Assembly: GCF_026191185.1 (NCBI RefSeq)
Contig: NZ_JAPHOV010000001.1
Location: 615,001-679,000, forward strand
Direction of reading: 5' to 3'
DNA: 64,000 nt
Origin: Legionella sp. PATHC032
Lineage (GTDB): Bacteria > Pseudomonadota > Gammaproteobacteria > Legionellales > Legionellaceae
The position numbers were made by a program, and so were the translations under genes. The first letter of the stretch is position 1; every line of letters starts with the position of its first letter. The notes below the pieces were generated by a model. The model was not told the DNA's origin. It saw only the letters and a list, made by a program, of their open reading frames with translations, and did not search any database. This document shows positions 63,969-64,000 of this stretch, piece after piece.

Positions 63969-64000
63969 ATGTCCAATATACCACAGGCTCACTCCAATGC
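63969..64000 (+). CDS. Possible start of a gene running out of the window
   Basis: ATG at 63969 with TGGAAA seven bases before; ten codons (MSNIPQAHSN) then the window ends. Too short to name. The 175 bases before it show no other gene, so a promoter for it may lie there. Confidence 0.3.
   Translation, partial: MSNIPQAHSN

Overview
The window looks like a chromosomal piece of Legionella, most probably L. pneumophila or a very close relative. The base composition is AT-rich. It carries a homologue of the Dot/Icm effector SidA, a second effector-like gene, a Legionella-type pore-forming outer-membrane protein and the fimT-pilV-pilW-pilX-pilY1-pilE-comEC cluster in the order I remember from the Philadelphia-1 genome (about lpg0620 to lpg0634, from memory, not checked). 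I see no prophage, transposase, integrase, CRISPR array or tRNA gene.

Layout. Positions 1-1957 are the end of an rRNA operon: the 3' part of 23S, then 5S and an intrinsic terminator. From 2 to 16 kb there are mostly housekeeping genes: gamma-carbonic anhydrase-like protein, glutathione reductase, adenosine deaminase, a PhoU-like/Pit phosphate pair, YqgE-RuvX-PyrB, ComM, UbiK, PII, 5-formyl-THF cyclo-ligase and a class IV aminotransferase. From 16 to 22 kb there are lipid and storage genes: a TVP38 membrane protein, a bifunctional Aas and PHA synthase. From 22 to 28 kb there is a tightly packed SUF iron-sulfur operon (regulator-sufB-sufC-sufD-sufS-NifU-like-sufT) running into epmA. From 29 to 40 kb there are an RNA methyltransferase-like gene, an MFS transporter/AlaX operon with an unusual leader, a CBS/CorC-type membrane protein, an alcohol dehydrogenase, an exported peptide deformylase-like protein, and an antiporter/YbdK pair. 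From 40 to 52 kb the region is more accessory: a MerR-QueF fusion, GNAT, outer-membrane pore, Tag, VOC, a DUF1810 protein beside SidA, a large membrane protein, a cupin and a TPR protein. From 52 to 61 kb the type IV pilus minor pilins and PilY1 lead into the DNA-uptake channel ComEC. From 61 to 64 kb there are a polysaccharide deacetylase, an effector-like gene and possibly the start of another gene.

The most unusual item is at 40.2-41.5 kb. One uninterrupted reading frame joins a complete MerR-type DNA-binding and coiled-coil unit to a complete QueF (preQ0 reductase, queuosine pathway) with its catalytic Cys and Asp in place. It lies behind a promoter with the abnormal 19-bp spacer and central dyad typical of MerR-controlled promoters. 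A good internal ribosome-binding site sits before the QueF methionine, so both a fusion and a free QueF could be made. Together these features suggest an enzyme-regulator that may control its own gene.

Other points of interest: (i) a 31-codon leader ORF with three consecutive TTA codons next to a sequence that can mask the ribosome-binding site of the MFS transporter gene; (ii) an Aas whose acyltransferase domain has lost its catalytic His; (iii) a peptide deformylase with a signal peptide; (iv) three intergenic copies of a 123-bp palindromic repeat. Positions and motifs were read by eye. Family names come from recognition of motifs, not from searches.
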